DNA of 37,886 nt from Streptococcus pseudopneumoniae (GCF_001074975.1 NZ_JUUO01000009.1:1-37886), one strand, 5' to 3'. Positions 1-7,815 are shown, counted from the stretch's first letter. The notes: generated by a model not told the origin, from the sequence alone. Program-made: numbers and translations.

Positions 1-60
1 CTGTACTTGAGTACGGCAAGGCGACGTTGACGTGGTTTGAATTTGATTTTCGAAGAGTAT
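1..60 (+). repeat. Partial BOX element (boxC end), cut by window edge
   Basis: The stretch from about position 11 contains TACGGCAAGGCGACGTTGACG, close to the core of the boxC module (the classical BOXA1R rep-PCR primer site), and it ends in CGAAGAGTAT, the usual right terminus of pneumococcal BOX elements. The sequence before it (CTGTACTTGAG) suggests the boxA-boxC form without boxB. The boxA half lies outside the window. BOX elements are small non-autonomous repeats of mitis-group streptococci. Confidence 0.85.
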
Positions 61-211
61 TAACAATTTAGAAACGCTATGATTCCACTCCTTTTACATT
101 AAAAAGGAACTGCATAAAGCAATCCCTTTCTGATTTTGAAATTATTTACTTAACATTTGATAGTTGAGATAATCAATAGCCCACCTATAAAAATAGTTAT
201 AGTAAAATTCC

Positions 212-586
212 TTATTTATTGATTTCAAGCTCCGACAACTGTGTTTGAATAACTGACAGTTCTGCACCAGCCTGAAGAAGAGCAGCTGCAGTATAGGCAC
301 CTTCTACAATCGGAACCCTATTGATGACGATACTTTTATCACTGAAATCAGCCACCATTTCTAAGTTCATTTTAGCAGAGCCTAGGTCAAAAAAGGCTAA
401 TAAAATATCTGCTGGATTTTCGAAAACAACTCTATCTACTTGATCAAAACTTGTTCCAATTCCTCCATCTTCGGTTCCTCCTACATAAGTAATCGGAACA
501 TCTTTAGCTACTTCACCAATCAGTTCAACAACACCTTGTGCAATGTGTTTGGAATGTGAAACGATAACAAGACCAATACTTCCCAT
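212..586 (-). CDS. dhaM: PTS-dependent dihydroxyacetone kinase, phosphotransferase subunit DhaM
   Basis: DhaM passes phosphate from HPr to the ADP bound in DhaL, so that DhaK can phosphorylate dihydroxyacetone. The 124-residue protein is a single EIIA-Man-like domain: it begins with the beta strand GLVIVSHSKH, in which His11 is the expected phosphorylation site. This is the short, one-domain DhaM of Gram-positive bacteria, unlike the E. coli form that is fused to HPr and EI-like domains, so it must depend on the ptsH/ptsI products encoded nearby. Its ATG overlaps the dhaL stop codon by one base (TAATG), which indicates translational coupling. It is the last gene of dhaKLM. Family assignment is secure. 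Confidence 0.93.
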   Translation of the reverse strand: MGSIGLVIVSHSKHIAQGVVELIGEVAKDVPITYVGGTEDGGIGTSFDQVDRVVFENPADILLAFFDLGSAKMNLEMVADFSDKSIVINRVPIVEGAYTAAALLQAGAELSVIQTQLSELEINK

Positions 587-1161
587 TAGACCACCCCAGT
601 TTCTAAAAGAGCAGTAAAGAGTAATCCTGATGAGAATGATCCAGGATCAATATGTCCAAGAGAACGTTCTCCGACATAAGATGCCCTTCCTTTAGTTGCA
701 AGTAAATCTTTGGTAGCATTCACTACCTTATCAATAACCTCTTGAGTCAATTGGCCAGCACACAAGGCAGCAATAACAGGAGTCCAAACATCAACCATTG
801 TCTTTTCTCCAACTTCTGCTTTCCCACGTTTGACAATCATATCCAAACCGCTTTGTAAGATTTCCTCTATTTTCGAATTAGAATCAGCCTTGGCCATGCC
901 CATAAAAGCAGAGCCATACAGAGGACCAGAAGCACCGCCTACCTTACTCAGTAGTTGCATTGAGACAAGTTTAAACACATCGCTGCTTGTCTCAAATGTC
1001 TTTCCTTCTAAGTTCTCCATAACTGCAGCCATGCCACGCGCCATATTTCCACCGTGGTCTCCATCTCCTATAGGGGTGTCTAGCTCACTAAGGTAATCTT
1101 TCTGTTCTTGAATCTTTTCATTAAAAAGCTTCATCCATTCAAGAGCTTGTTCAGCATTCAT
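586..1161 (-). CDS. dhaL: Dihydroxyacetone kinase ADP-binding subunit DhaL
   Basis: DhaL carries a permanently bound ADP that is phosphorylated by DhaM and acts as phosphate donor to dihydroxyacetone on DhaK. The motif DTPIGDGDHGGNM at residues 28-40 supplies the Asp residues (33, 35) and His36 that coordinate Mg-ADP in this family; GGASGPLYGSAF and GRASYVGERSLGHIDPGS further along are also typical. Length, 191 residues, is normal for a stand-alone DhaL. It lies 21 bp downstream of dhaK and overlaps dhaM by one base, so all three are expected on one transcript. No anomalies are seen. Confidence 0.94.
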   Translation of the reverse strand: MNAEQALEWMKLFNEKIQEQKDYLSELDTPIGDGDHGGNMARGMAAVMENLEGKTFETSSDVFKLVSMQLLSKVGGASGPLYGSAFMGMAKADSNSKIEEILQSGLDMIVKRGKAEVGEKTMVDVWTPVIAALCAGQLTQEVIDKVVNATKDLLATKGRASYVGERSLGHIDPGSFSSGLLFTALLETGVV

Positions 1162-1182
1162 GAGACATTTCCTCCTTGAGTT

Positions 1183-2172
1183 TTACCAAGCTGGTGTAGT
1201 AACAGGTGCATTTAGAGCATCCAACCACTCATCGTCTGCCAATCGAATCAATGTTAATGACAAGCCGGTCATATCAATTGATGTCATATAGTTTCCAATT
1301 TTCTTAAACGCCAACTCAACACCTTTTTTATGGAGTAATTTAACCACATCATTTGCAAATACGTATTGTTCCATAAGAGGAGTGCTTCCTAAACCATTAA
1401 TGAGAAGGCCATAGCGTTCTCCAGTCTTAAGTTGGAAACCTTCAGATAATTTTTCAACCAATTCTGAGGCCAATTGTGCTGAAGGTTGCATTTTCTCTTT
1501 CTTATATCCTGGCTCACCATGAATACCAACTCCATATTCAAATTCATCATCTTCTAGAACAAAACCTGGTTTCCCAACTTCAGGAACGGTTGCTCCAGAC
1601 AAGGCTAGCCCAATTGTTTTAATTTCTAAGACAAGTTTGTCGGCCAAGTCCTTCATTTCAGATAATGATTTACCAGAACGAGCTGCATCACCCAAAATTT
1701 TATGGACTAAAATAGTACCTGCGACACCTCGACGGCCTTGGGTATAGAGACTATTTTCAACAGCGATATCATCATCAACCACAACGCTTGCTACATCAAT
1801 ACCTTCCATTTCAGCAAGTTCTTGTGCAATTTCAAAGTTCATAATGTCACCAGAATAGTTCTTGATGACCATGAAAACTCCAGCACCTTCATCAGCCGCC
1901 TTAATGGCTTCTAAAATTTGGTCCGGAGTAGGTGAAGTGAAGACTGCTCCACAAATGGCAGCAGACAACATTCCATCTCCTACAAATCCAGCATGACTTG
2001 GTTCATGTCCTGAACCTCCACCTGAAATGAGACCAACTTTTCCTGTCTTTTCTGCCTTTCTAACGATGACATCGAAACCATCTAAGCGTTCTACCAAGTC
2101 ATCATGCATGAATGACAATCCCTGCAACATTTCATCAACAACTTGTGTCGGTTCATTTATAATTTTTTTCAT
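1183..2172 (-). CDS. dhaK: Dihydroxyacetone kinase substrate-binding subunit DhaK
   Basis: DhaK binds dihydroxyacetone covalently through a histidine hemiaminal and receives phosphate from DhaL-ATP, giving dihydroxyacetone phosphate for glycolysis. All expected residues are present at the canonical positions: His56 in GGGSGHEP, Asp109 in NYSGDI, and the substrate-binding His218 in YGVGIHGEPG. The length of 329 residues matches the family. It is the first gene of the minus-strand dhaKLM operon and is divergent from dhaS; the promoter and DhaS operator lie immediately upstream. A second DhaK-like protein at 2852-3841 is the regulator DhaQ, and linkage to dhaL/dhaM identifies this copy as the catalytic one. 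Confidence 0.94.
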   Translation of the reverse strand: MKKIINEPTQVVDEMLQGLSFMHDDLVERLDGFDVIVRKAEKTGKVGLISGGGSGHEPSHAGFVGDGMLSAAICGAVFTSPTPDQILEAIKAADEGAGVFMVIKNYSGDIMNFEIAQELAEMEGIDVASVVVDDDIAVENSLYTQGRRGVAGTILVHKILGDAARSGKSLSEMKDLADKLVLEIKTIGLALSGATVPEVGKPGFVLEDDEFEYGVGIHGEPGYKKEKMQPSAQLASELVEKLSEGFQLKTGERYGLLINGLGSTPLMEQYVFANDVVKLLHKKGVELAFKKIGNYMTSIDMTGLSLTLIRLADDEWLDALNAPVTTPAW

Positions 2173-2211
2173 GAGAAACTCCTTTCGGCATGTATCTTTG
2201 TTTTCGCTTTC

Positions 2212-2240
2212 ATTATATATTTTTTATTGCTGGATGATAA
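2212..2240 (-). promoter_or_regulatory. Predicted dhaKLM promoter
   Basis: Read on the minus strand there is a perfect -10 TATAAT (plus-strand 2212-2217) and a weak -35 TTATCA (2235-2240) with a 17-bp spacer. The poor -35 together with an operator immediately upstream is what one expects of an activator-dependent promoter. Confidence 0.6.
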
Positions 2241-2241
2241 G

Positions 2242-2263
2242 GGACAGATTCTATTATTTGTCC
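2242..2263. promoter_or_regulatory. DhaS operator in the dhaK-dhaS intergenic region
   Basis: The sequence reads GGACAGAT-N6-ATTTGTCC. The operator reported for Lactococcus lactis DhaS is GGACACAT-N6-ATTTGTCC, as I recall it, so only one base differs and the spacing is identical. It sits directly upstream of the -35 of dhaKLM, the right place for a transcription activator. Confidence 0.8.
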
Positions 2264-2324
2264 CCTTTTAAACCCATTTAAAACATTTTTTGGTAAAATG
2301 AAGTAAGTAAAAGAAAGGCTTCCT

Positions 2325-2855
2325 ATGGCATCATCACTTATTACAAAAAAACGAATTGCCAAGGCATTTAGAGACCTATTAGCTACTAGAGAATTTGATA
2401 AAATCTCTATTGTAGATATCATGGAATCAGCTGGCATTCGTAGACAGACCTTTTATAATCACTTTCTTGACAAATATGAATTGCTAGACTGGATATTTGA
2501 AAATGACTTAACCGAGTATATCACCAATAACTTGGACTTCATTTCAGGTCAAAAACTATTACAAGAATTATTTTTTTATTTCGAACAAGAGCGTGACTTT
2601 TATATTCAACTTTTTGATATTCAAGGGCAAAATAACTTCTATGACCAATTTATCAGCTACTGTCGCTTGCTTGTATCAAAAATTTTAAAAGAATACGGTC
2701 AGATTGATATCGATTCATCTTCTTATACTTGTTTTTTGTTAGACTATCATTCACATGCTCTAGCAGAAATCGTGAAGGCTTACGTCAATAAAAAAAGTCC
2801 AGTTCCACAACCAGACTTTCTAATCATGACAATTATTGGAAAGAGACCACAATGA
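2325..2855 (+). CDS. dhaS: TetR-family activator of the dha operon, DhaS
   Basis: This 176-residue protein has an N-terminal TetR helix-turn-helix (about residues 5-45: ITKKRIAKAFRDLL, then SIVDIMESAGIRRQTFYNHF) and a C-terminal ligand/partner domain. In L. lactis, DhaS is an unusual TetR member that activates the dha genes when complexed with DhaQ carrying dihydroxyacetone. The immediate neighbour dhaQ, overlapping by 4 bp (ATGA), and the operator at 2242-2263 strongly support the same role here. A -10 like sequence TGGTAAAAT lies at 2291-2299, giving a short leader. The operator is also upstream of this gene, so autoregulation is possible. Confidence 0.9.
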   Translation: MASSLITKKRIAKAFRDLLATREFDKISIVDIMESAGIRRQTFYNHFLDKYELLDWIFENDLTEYITNNLDFISGQKLLQELFFYFEQERDFYIQLFDIQGQNNFYDQFISYCRLLVSKILKEYGQIDIDSSSYTCFLLDYHSHALAEIVKAYVNKKSPVPQPDFLIMTIIGKRPQ

Positions 2856-3841
2856 CATTTATTTCAAATCATAAACAAAAAATTATTTCAAGTTACATTT
2901 CGGCAGCTGTCAGCAGTCATCCTAAATTAGAAAAGCACCCTACCTTACCATTAGTCTATCAAAAAAATCGTAATCCTCATCAGGTTCCAATATTGTCGGG
3001 TGGAGGTTCAGGTCACGAACCTGCTCATATTGGATATGTGGGAGAAGGAATGCTTACTGCTGCTATCTATGGCCAATTATTTACTCCTCCCACAAGAACT
3101 GAAATCTTAGAGTCCATTCGTTTTTTAAACAATGGTCACGGTGTCTTCATCATTGTAAAAAATTTCGAAGCAGACATCAAAGAATTTAGCTCGGCCATTA
3201 ACACTGCTAGAAAAGAAGGAATTAAAGTTGGCTATAGTCTAGCACACGACGATATTTCAATTGAACCTCACAATAGATTTCAAATTAGAGGAAGAGGGCT
3301 TGCAGGGACTATTTTACTTCATAAAGTTCTAGGATATGCAGCTCAGAATGGTGCCGACATAGAGCAACTAACTGATTTAGGTCATGAACTTGCTCCCGAA
3401 ATCGCAACAATTGGCTTTGCAACAAAATCGGCTAGTCTCCCCCAAGCTACCCTTCCACTATTTAACTTGGAAGAAGGAAATATTTCCTATGGTATTGGGA
3501 TACACGGCGAAGAAGGTTATCGTATCGTCCCATTCCAATCGTCAGAAATCCTGGCAAATGAAATTATAAGTAAATTAAGATTGCACTATCACTGGAAAAA
3601 AGGAGATCAATTTATATTGCTTATAAATAATCTAGGTACTAGTACCAACCTAGAAATGGGCATATTTATCAATGATCTCCTTCAACTCTTAGAAATTGAA
3701 GGAGTCACTATTACCTTTATAAAATCAGGAACATTTATGACCAGTCTGGATATGGCAGGTATATCCGTAACTCTCTGTCCTGTAAAGAATAAGCAATGGT
3801 TAGAAGCCCTCAATACTCCAACGACAGCTTTTGCATGGTAA
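2852..3841 (+). CDS. dhaQ: DhaK-like dihydroxyacetone-binding co-activator DhaQ
   Basis: This 329-residue paralog of DhaK starts inside the dhaS stop codon (ATGA overlap). It retains the DhaK residues His55 (GGGSGHEP), Asp108 (NFEADI) and the substrate-binding His218 (YGIGIHGEEG), so binding of dihydroxyacetone is plausible. In L. lactis DhaQ senses dihydroxyacetone and binds DhaS to switch on dhaKLM. The assignment as co-activator rather than second kinase subunit rests on coupling to dhaS and absence of an adjacent dhaL. Because catalytic-type residues are conserved, weak kinase-subunit activity with DhaL cannot be excluded from sequence. Confidence 0.87.
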   Translation: MTFISNHKQKIISSYISAAVSSHPKLEKHPTLPLVYQKNRNPHQVPILSGGGSGHEPAHIGYVGEGMLTAAIYGQLFTPPTRTEILESIRFLNNGHGVFIIVKNFEADIKEFSSAINTARKEGIKVGYSLAHDDISIEPHNRFQIRGRGLAGTILLHKVLGYAAQNGADIEQLTDLGHELAPEIATIGFATKSASLPQATLPLFNLEEGNISYGIGIHGEEGYRIVPFQSSEILANEIISKLRLHYHWKKGDQFILLINNLGTSTNLEMGIFINDLLQLLEIEGVTITFIKSGTFMTSLDMAGISVTLCPVKNKQWLEALNTPTTAFAW

Positions 3842-3857
3842 TTTGCTTGTATAACTC

Positions 3858-3887
3858 AAAAGGGCTACATCACTTGATAGCCCTTTT
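3858..3887 (+). terminator. Intrinsic terminator after dhaQ
   Basis: A perfect 10-bp inverted repeat AAAAGGGCTA / TAGCCCTTTT with a 10-base loop is followed by a short T stretch. It lies 17 bp after the dhaQ stop codon. Its A-rich left arm means it may also act on the opposite strand for the convergent gene at 3940-4479. Confidence 0.8.
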
Positions 3888-3939
3888 AATCATATCTTAC
3901 TTTTAAAAGAACTCATTCTTGCCATTTCAAATAGGCCAT

Positions 3940-4479
3940 CTATCCCTTACAATTCTTCCGATGAGCTTTGAGTTTTTTCAGACCCCAATCATAGTGGCTT
4001 GACGTGCTACTGACAAAGTAGGAACCTAGACTTGTCCCTCCCGTCCACTTATAGACACCCTTGGTAAAGAGTTCGTCATTGCTAAAAACTTCTATCAACT
4101 CTAAAACCTTCCTATGTGATTGTTCCAAGAGTCTAGTCGCTTCTTCTAAGGAGGTTTTCTGGTGCTTCTTCCAAAAAGCGACATTCATTTCTCCATAAGT
4201 TTTCCAATTATAAGGTTCAGGAAGAAAAGGTCTTTCGTGACCTTTTTGATTAGAATGAACCCAAGTCAAAAGTAACTGATGCCATTCATAGAGATGGATC
4301 AAAACATCCCGTAGATTCTTATCCCTTTTCCAGTGCGCTTCCTTTTTCTTTTGGTCTTTTGAAAAATCAAATGGAGTCTGTAACTCATCTTCACTTAATT
4401 GAGAGATGAAGAGGTTAAGCTTTTCATAATTTTCCTTAGAGGCCAGCATTAGCTCCTCTTTTGTTTTCGGTCTAGGCAC
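3940..4479 (-). CDS. ClbS/DfsB family (DUF1706) DinB-fold protein
   Basis: The 179-residue protein has the pattern of the ClbS/DfsB/IRC4 (DUF1706) family: an N-terminal PRPKTKEELM helix, a central RDVLIHLYEWHQLLLTW segment, PYNWKTYGEMN, and a C-terminal TSLGSYFVSSTSSHYDWGLKKLK. E. coli ClbS is a self-protection hydrolase for the genotoxin colibactin; most family members in Firmicutes have no known substrate. No toxin or polyketide genes are next to it, so only the fold family can be claimed. It lies 56 bp downstream of the YkgJ-like gene in the same orientation and probably shares its transcript. It is convergent with dhaQ. Confidence 0.78.
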   Translation of the reverse strand: MPRPKTKEELMLASKENYEKLNLFISQLSEDELQTPFDFSKDQKKKEAHWKRDKNLRDVLIHLYEWHQLLLTWVHSNQKGHERPFLPEPYNWKTYGEMNVAFWKKHQKTSLEEATRLLEQSHRKVLELIEVFSNDELFTKGVYKWTGGTSLGSYFVSSTSSHYDWGLKKLKAHRKNCKG

Positions 4480-4535
4480 AGAGTTCTCCCTTCATATTAC
4501 TAGTTATTATTAGAAATTTTTTATCCTTTAAATCT

Positions 4536-5030
4536 CTATAACTTATCCTTTAATTTCTCAACAAAGAGATAGGCTGCTGGACAGGTCAAGGTATTCTTAA
4601 TCGTCAAATGGTTGATTTGATGGATCTTTTTACGGTCTGTATGGGGAAATTCACGACAGGCCTTTGGACGAACGTCATAAATAGAACAGAGGTTATCTCC
4701 TCCTAAAAATGGGCAAGGCATGGATTTGAAAACCTTATCACCATCTTCATCTACCTGAAGGAATTCAGCTTCAAAAGCTGGTAATTTCATCTTAAAGTAC
4801 TTGGCGATTCGTGTAATATCCGCTTCTTTAAAGTCAGGCCCCAATGTCTTACAACAGTTAGCACAGGCAGTACAATCAATCTCAGCAAAAACTTCTTGGT
4901 GAATCTGCTGGGCTATTTTATCCAAGTTCTTAGGTGGTTTTTTCTTTAAATTGGCTAAAACTTTACGGTGCTCCTTCTGCTTTTGCAAGGCTAGCTGATG
5001 GTAATACTCAATATCAATTTCTTTAGACAT
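4536..5030 (-). CDS. YkgJ-family cysteine cluster (Zn/Fe-chelating) protein
   Basis: The 164-residue protein carries the family signature CxxCxxCC (Cys53, 56, 59, 60), followed by Cys106 (MPCPFL), Cys115 (NLCSIYDVRP) and Cys125 (ACREFPH). This eight-cysteine-type arrangement is typical of the UPF0153/YkgJ metal-chelating domain; the cellular function of the family is not established. The charged N-terminus (about residues 1-45) is predicted helical. No signal peptide is seen, so it should be cytoplasmic. It has its own promoter just upstream. Confidence 0.85.
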   Translation of the reverse strand: MSKEIDIEYYHQLALQKQKEHRKVLANLKKKPPKNLDKIAQQIHQEVFAEIDCTACANCCKTLGPDFKEADITRIAKYFKMKLPAFEAEFLQVDEDGDKVFKSMPCPFLGGDNLCSIYDVRPKACREFPHTDRKKIHQINHLTIKNTLTCPAAYLFVEKLKDKL

Positions 5031-5061
5031 GGTTTCTCTCTTATTCTATTTGTTTCCCCCT

Positions 5062-5090
5062 ATTATATCATGCCTCTGACTCATTGAAAA
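5062..5090 (-). promoter_or_regulatory. Predicted promoter for the YkgJ-like gene
   Basis: On the minus strand a consensus -10 TATAAT (plus 5062-5067, preceded by TGA, an extended -10) and a -35-like TTTTCA (5085-5090) are separated by 17 bp. Confidence 0.65.
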
Positions 5091-5127
5091 GTGGACTTTA
5101 TAAGACTATACTTTCCAAAAATGCGTC

Positions 5128-5156
5128 AAAAAACCTTGCAACTAAGTTACAAGGTT
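5128..5156 (-). terminator. Intrinsic terminator of ptsHI
   Basis: Read on the minus strand, the repeat AACCTTGTAAC / TTGCAAGGTT forms a hairpin directly followed by TTTTTT. It starts 8 bp after the ptsI stop codon. Confidence 0.85.
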
Positions 5157-5163
5157 AATGACA

Positions 5164-6897
5164 TTAATCGAAGTTAACGTATTCTTTTTGAAGTTCAAGG
5201 ACTTCTTCCATTGTTGAACACTCTGTAAGGGCACGGTTAGCGTACTCTTCCATCTTAGCAGTGTCCAATTTCTTCATCAAGCTACGTGTACGAAGGACTG
5301 ATGTTGCTGACATAGAGAACTCATCTAAGCCCATTCCGACAAGAAGTGGAACAGCTTTTTGGTCACCAGCCATCTCACCACACATACCAGCCCATTTACC
5401 TTCAGCGTGAGCTGCCTTGATAACGTTGTTGATCAAGCGAAGGATTGATGGGTTATATGGTTGGTAAAGGTATGAAACTTGCTCATTCATACGGTCTGCT
5501 GCCATTGTGTATTGGATCAAGTCGTTTGTACCAATTGAGAAGAAGTCAACTTCTTTAGCAAATTGGTCTGCAAGCATTGCCGCTGCAGGAATTTCAATCA
5601 TGATACCAACTTGGATATCATCCGCAACTGCAACTCCTTCAGCAAGAAGGTTTGCTTTTTCTTCATCAAAGACTGCTTTAGCTGCACGGAATTCTTTCAA
5701 GAGGGCAACCATTGGGAACATGATACGCAATTGACCATGAACAGATGCACGAAGAAGAGCACGGATTTGTGTGCGGAACATTGCATCTCCAGTTTCAGAA
5801 ATAGAGATACGAAGGGCACGGAATCCAAGGAATGGGTTCATTTCGTGTGGCATATCGAAGTAAGGAAGTTCCTTATCTCCACCGATGTCCATAGTACGAA
5901 CAACGACTGGTTTACCATTCATTCCCTCAAGAACAGCCTTGTATGCTTCATACTGCTCGTCTTCTGTTGGGAAGTCTTGAGAATCCATGTACAAGAACTC
6001 TGTACGGTAAAGTCCAACAGCTTCTGCCCCGTTGTTGTTAACACCTTCAACGTCTTTTGGAGTACCGATGTTAGCAGCCAACTCGAAGTGTTTACCGTCA
6101 GCAGTCACTGTTTGAGCATCTTTCAAAAGTGCCCATTCAGCTTTTTGTTTAGCATAAGCTTCACCAGCTGCTTTAAATTCTGCCGCTTGTTCATCTGTTG
6201 GGTTGATAATGACTTCACCAGTAATTCCGTTAACGGCAAGGATATCACCGTCTTTCACCACTTCAGTGATGTTATTAGTTCCCAATACAGCTGCAATTTC
6301 AAGTGTACGTGCCATGATAGCTGAGTGGCTTGTACGTCCACCGATGTTTGTTACAAAAGCTTTTACAAAGTTTTTGTCCAATTGAGCTGTATCAGATGGT
6401 GTCAAGTCATGTGCAATCACGATTACTTCTTCGTTGATAGAAGCTGGGTTAGGCAATTTCTTACCAAGAAGGTTTGCCAATACACGTTTTGTCACGTCGC
6501 GGATATCCGCTGCACGTTCTTGCATGTATGGGTTGTCTTCCATGCCTTCAAAGATGGTGATGAACATGTCAGTCACTTCTTTAAGACCTGCTTCAGCATT
6601 GACTTTCTTAGCACGGATTGTTTCTTTAATCTGACCGATCAATTCTGGATCAGAAAGAACCATCAAATGAGCATCAAAAACTTGCGCCGCTTCTTCACCC
6701 AGCGTACCTACAGCTTTCTCACGGATAAGAGAAAGCTCGTTTTGAGAAGCTTCAAGAGCAACATCCAAACGAGCCTCTTCTGCGTTTGTATCTTCGACTG
6801 AAACAGTCTCGAATGACAAATCCGGTTGAACGAGTAGATATGCTTTTGCAACTGCAACACCGTCAGATGCTGCGATTCCTTTAAGCATTTCTGTCAT
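5164..6897 (-). CDS. ptsI: Phosphoenolpyruvate-protein phosphotransferase (PTS enzyme I)
   Basis: Enzyme I takes phosphate from phosphoenolpyruvate and passes it to HPr, the first step for all PTS sugars and for DhaM. The 577-residue length is that of streptococcal enzyme I. The phosphorylated His191 lies in [12 protein letters not shown]. The C-terminal PEP-binding half contains [11 protein letters not shown], the MDIGGDK loop, and the catalytic Cys in GMCGEMAGD. The start chosen has AAGGA upstream, 5 bp after the ptsH stop codon. A clear terminator follows. The codon use looks like that of a highly expressed gene. Confidence 0.98.
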   Translation of the reverse strand: MTEMLKGIAASDGVAVAKAYLLVQPDLSFETVSVEDTNAEEARLDVALEASQNELSLIREKAVGTLGEEAAQVFDAHLMVLSDPELIGQIKETIRAKKVNAEAGLKEVTDMFITIFEGMEDNPYMQERAADIRDVTKRVLANLLGKKLPNPASINEEVIVIAHDLTPSDTAQLDKNFVKAFVTNIGGRTSHSAIMARTLEIAAVLGTNNITEVVKDGDILAVNGITGEVIINPTDEQAAEFKAAGEAYAKQKAEWALLKDAQTVTADGKHFELAANIGTPKDVEGVNNNGAEAVGLYRTEFLYMDSQDFPTEDEQYEAYKAVLEGMNGKPVVVRTMDIGGDKELPYFDMPHEMNPFLGFRALRISISETGDAMFRTQIRALLRASVHGQLRIMFPMVALLKEFRAAKAVFDEEKANLLAEGVAVADDIQVGIMIEIPAAAMLADQFAKEVDFFSIGTNDLIQYTMAADRMNEQVSYLYQPYNPSILRLINNVIKAAHAEGKWAGMCGEMAGDQKAVPLLVGMGLDEFSMSATSVLRTRSLMKKLDTAKMEEYANRALTECSTMEEVLELQKEYVNFD

Positions 6898-6902
6898 TTT
6901 CC

Positions 6903-7166
6903 TTATGCCAATCCTTCTTTTTCCATTGTTTCTGAGATTGCAGCGATAGCGTCATCTGCATCCGCACCTTCAGCTGAGATAGTTACGTCAGCACCTTGGC
7001 CAACACCAAGACTCATAACACCCATGATTGATTTAAGGTTAACTGACTTACCTTTGTACTCAAGAGTGATATCTGAAGCAAATTTGCTAGCAGTTTGTAC
7101 CAACAATGTTGCTGGACGTGCGTGAATACCTGTTTCTGCCACTACGTGGAAATCTTTAGAAGCCAT
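6903..7166 (-). CDS. ptsH: Phosphocarrier protein HPr
   Basis: HPr is the small phosphocarrier between enzyme I and the sugar-specific EIIA domains. Its 87 residues include the catalytic His15 in TGIHARPA and the regulatory Ser46 in LKSIMGVM. In Gram-positive bacteria HPr kinase phosphorylates Ser46, making HPr-Ser-P the co-repressor of CcpA. It is the first gene of ptsHI and is preceded by a good ribosome binding site (AAAGGAGAG) and a consensus promoter. Confidence 0.98.
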   Translation of the reverse strand: MASKDFHVVAETGIHARPATLLVQTASKFASDITLEYKGKSVNLKSIMGVMSLGVGQGADVTISAEGADADDAIAAISETMEKEGLA

Positions 7167-7228
7167 AGTTTGACTCTCCTTTTGTTCTTTCTTTTTTGAG
7201 TTATATGTGATAACCCTTACAATTTGGT

Positions 7229-7257
7229 ATTATATCATCTTCTAGGAATTTTTTCAA
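7229..7257 (-). promoter_or_regulatory. ptsHI promoter
   Basis: On the minus strand TTGAAA (plus 7252-7257) and a perfect TATAAT (7229-7234) are separated by 17 bp, giving a leader of about 55 bases before ptsH. Confidence 0.8.
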
Positions 7258-7271
7258 GCATTTTATGGGAT

Positions 7272-7322
7272 TTATTCGATTTCCTTTCAGATAACTTGCT
7301 GAAAATCTTCCATATCGAATAA
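7272..7322. repeat. Nested inverted repeat between ptsH and nrdH
   Basis: Outer arms TTATTCGAT (7272-7280) and ATCGAATAA (7314-7322) are a perfect 9-bp inverted repeat. Inside them TTTCAG (7285-7290) and CTGAAA (7299-7304) form a second one. The element lies upstream of both divergent promoters and has no T tract, so it is not an ordinary terminator. Function unknown; an operator or remnant of a mobile repeat are both possible. Confidence 0.55.
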
Positions 7323-7388
7323 CAAAACACAGGATATAGTTTTTCAAAAAACAACTCATAGGATAATTATCACTATTTTACAAACAAA

Positions 7389-7446
7389 ACACTACATATT
7401 GTGTTTTGTAAAGTCATGTGCGAAAACAGACCACTATATTTAGTTT
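7389..7446. promoter_or_regulatory. Two NrdR-box-like palindromes upstream of nrdHEF
   Basis: ACACTACATATTGTGT (7389-7404) closely matches the NrdR box consensus (ACACwATATATwGwGT), and CCACTATATTTAGTTT (7431-7446) is a weaker second copy. Their start-to-start distance is 42 bp, four helical turns, so both face the same side of DNA. The second box ends 7 bp before the -35. NrdR is the ATP/dATP-sensing repressor of ribonucleotide reductase genes. Confidence 0.75.
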
Positions 7447-7453
7447 TAAATCG

Positions 7454-7481
7454 TTGACAAAAATTTATTTTCTGATATACT
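7454..7481 (+). promoter_or_regulatory. nrdH promoter
   Basis: A perfect -35 TTGACA (7454-7459) and -10 TATACT (7476-7481) are separated by 16 bp. The nrdH start codon follows 35 bp later with AGAGGAG as ribosome binding site. Confidence 0.8.
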
Positions 7482-7516
7482 AAGAAAGTAATCTATTTTG
7501 AAAGAGGAGTTACACA

Positions 7517-7735
7517 ATGGTAACCGTTTATTCTAAAAACAACTGTGTCCAATGTAAAATGACCAAACGTTTCTTGGACAGTAATAATGTCGCTTATCGT
7601 GAAATCAATCTTGATGAGCAACCTGAGTACATCGATCAAGTTAAAGAGCTCGGTTTCAGCGCAGCTCCTGTTATCCAAACACCAACTGAAGTCTTTTCAG
7701 GTTTCCAACCAGGAAAACTGAAACAATTAGCATAA
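7517..7735 (+). CDS. nrdH: Glutaredoxin-like protein NrdH
   Basis: NrdH is the dedicated electron donor that reduces the C-terminal cysteines of NrdE. The 72-residue thioredoxin-fold protein has the redox motif CVQC (Cys10, Cys13) near the N-terminus, followed by KMTKRFL, and the SAAPVIQTP cis-Pro region; the C-terminal FSGFQPGKL is also typical. It is the first gene of nrdHEF. A hairpin in the 80-bp gap before nrdE may reduce read-through, so that the small electron donor is made in excess. Confidence 0.95.
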   Translation: MVTVYSKNNCVQCKMTKRFLDSNNVAYREINLDEQPEYIDQVKELGFSAAPVIQTPTEVFSGFQPGKLKQLA

Positions 7736-7761
7736 TCTTAGTACATCATCCAGAAGAAACT

Positions 7762-7795
7762 GCTTCTAGGGCTAACTTAGAAGCCTTTCTTTTGT
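7762..7795 (+). terminator. Weak hairpin between nrdH and nrdE (possible attenuator)
   Basis: GCTTCTA (7762-7768) pairs with TAGAAGC (7778-7784), followed by CTTTCTTTTG. The short stem and interrupted T tract suggest partial termination at most. Confidence 0.45.
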
Positions 7796-7815
7796 AATTA
7801 GATAAGGGAAATTTT

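Noticed and set aside
79-110. Terminator downstream of dhaM
   Set aside because: TCCTTTT / AAAAGGA can pair, but the stem is AT-rich and has no T tract and lies about 100 bp after the gene, so it is too weak to list.
2852-3841. DhaQ as a second dihydroxyacetone kinase subunit
   Set aside because: No dhaL or dhaM partner follows it and it is coupled to dhaS, so the regulatory role is preferred, although residues for catalysis are kept.
5563-6324. 253-residue open frame on the plus strand inside ptsI
   Set aside because: It is antisense to the clearly real ptsI; its sequence is rich in Cys, Phe and Ser as expected for the reverse complement of biased codons, and it has no ribosome binding site or family match.
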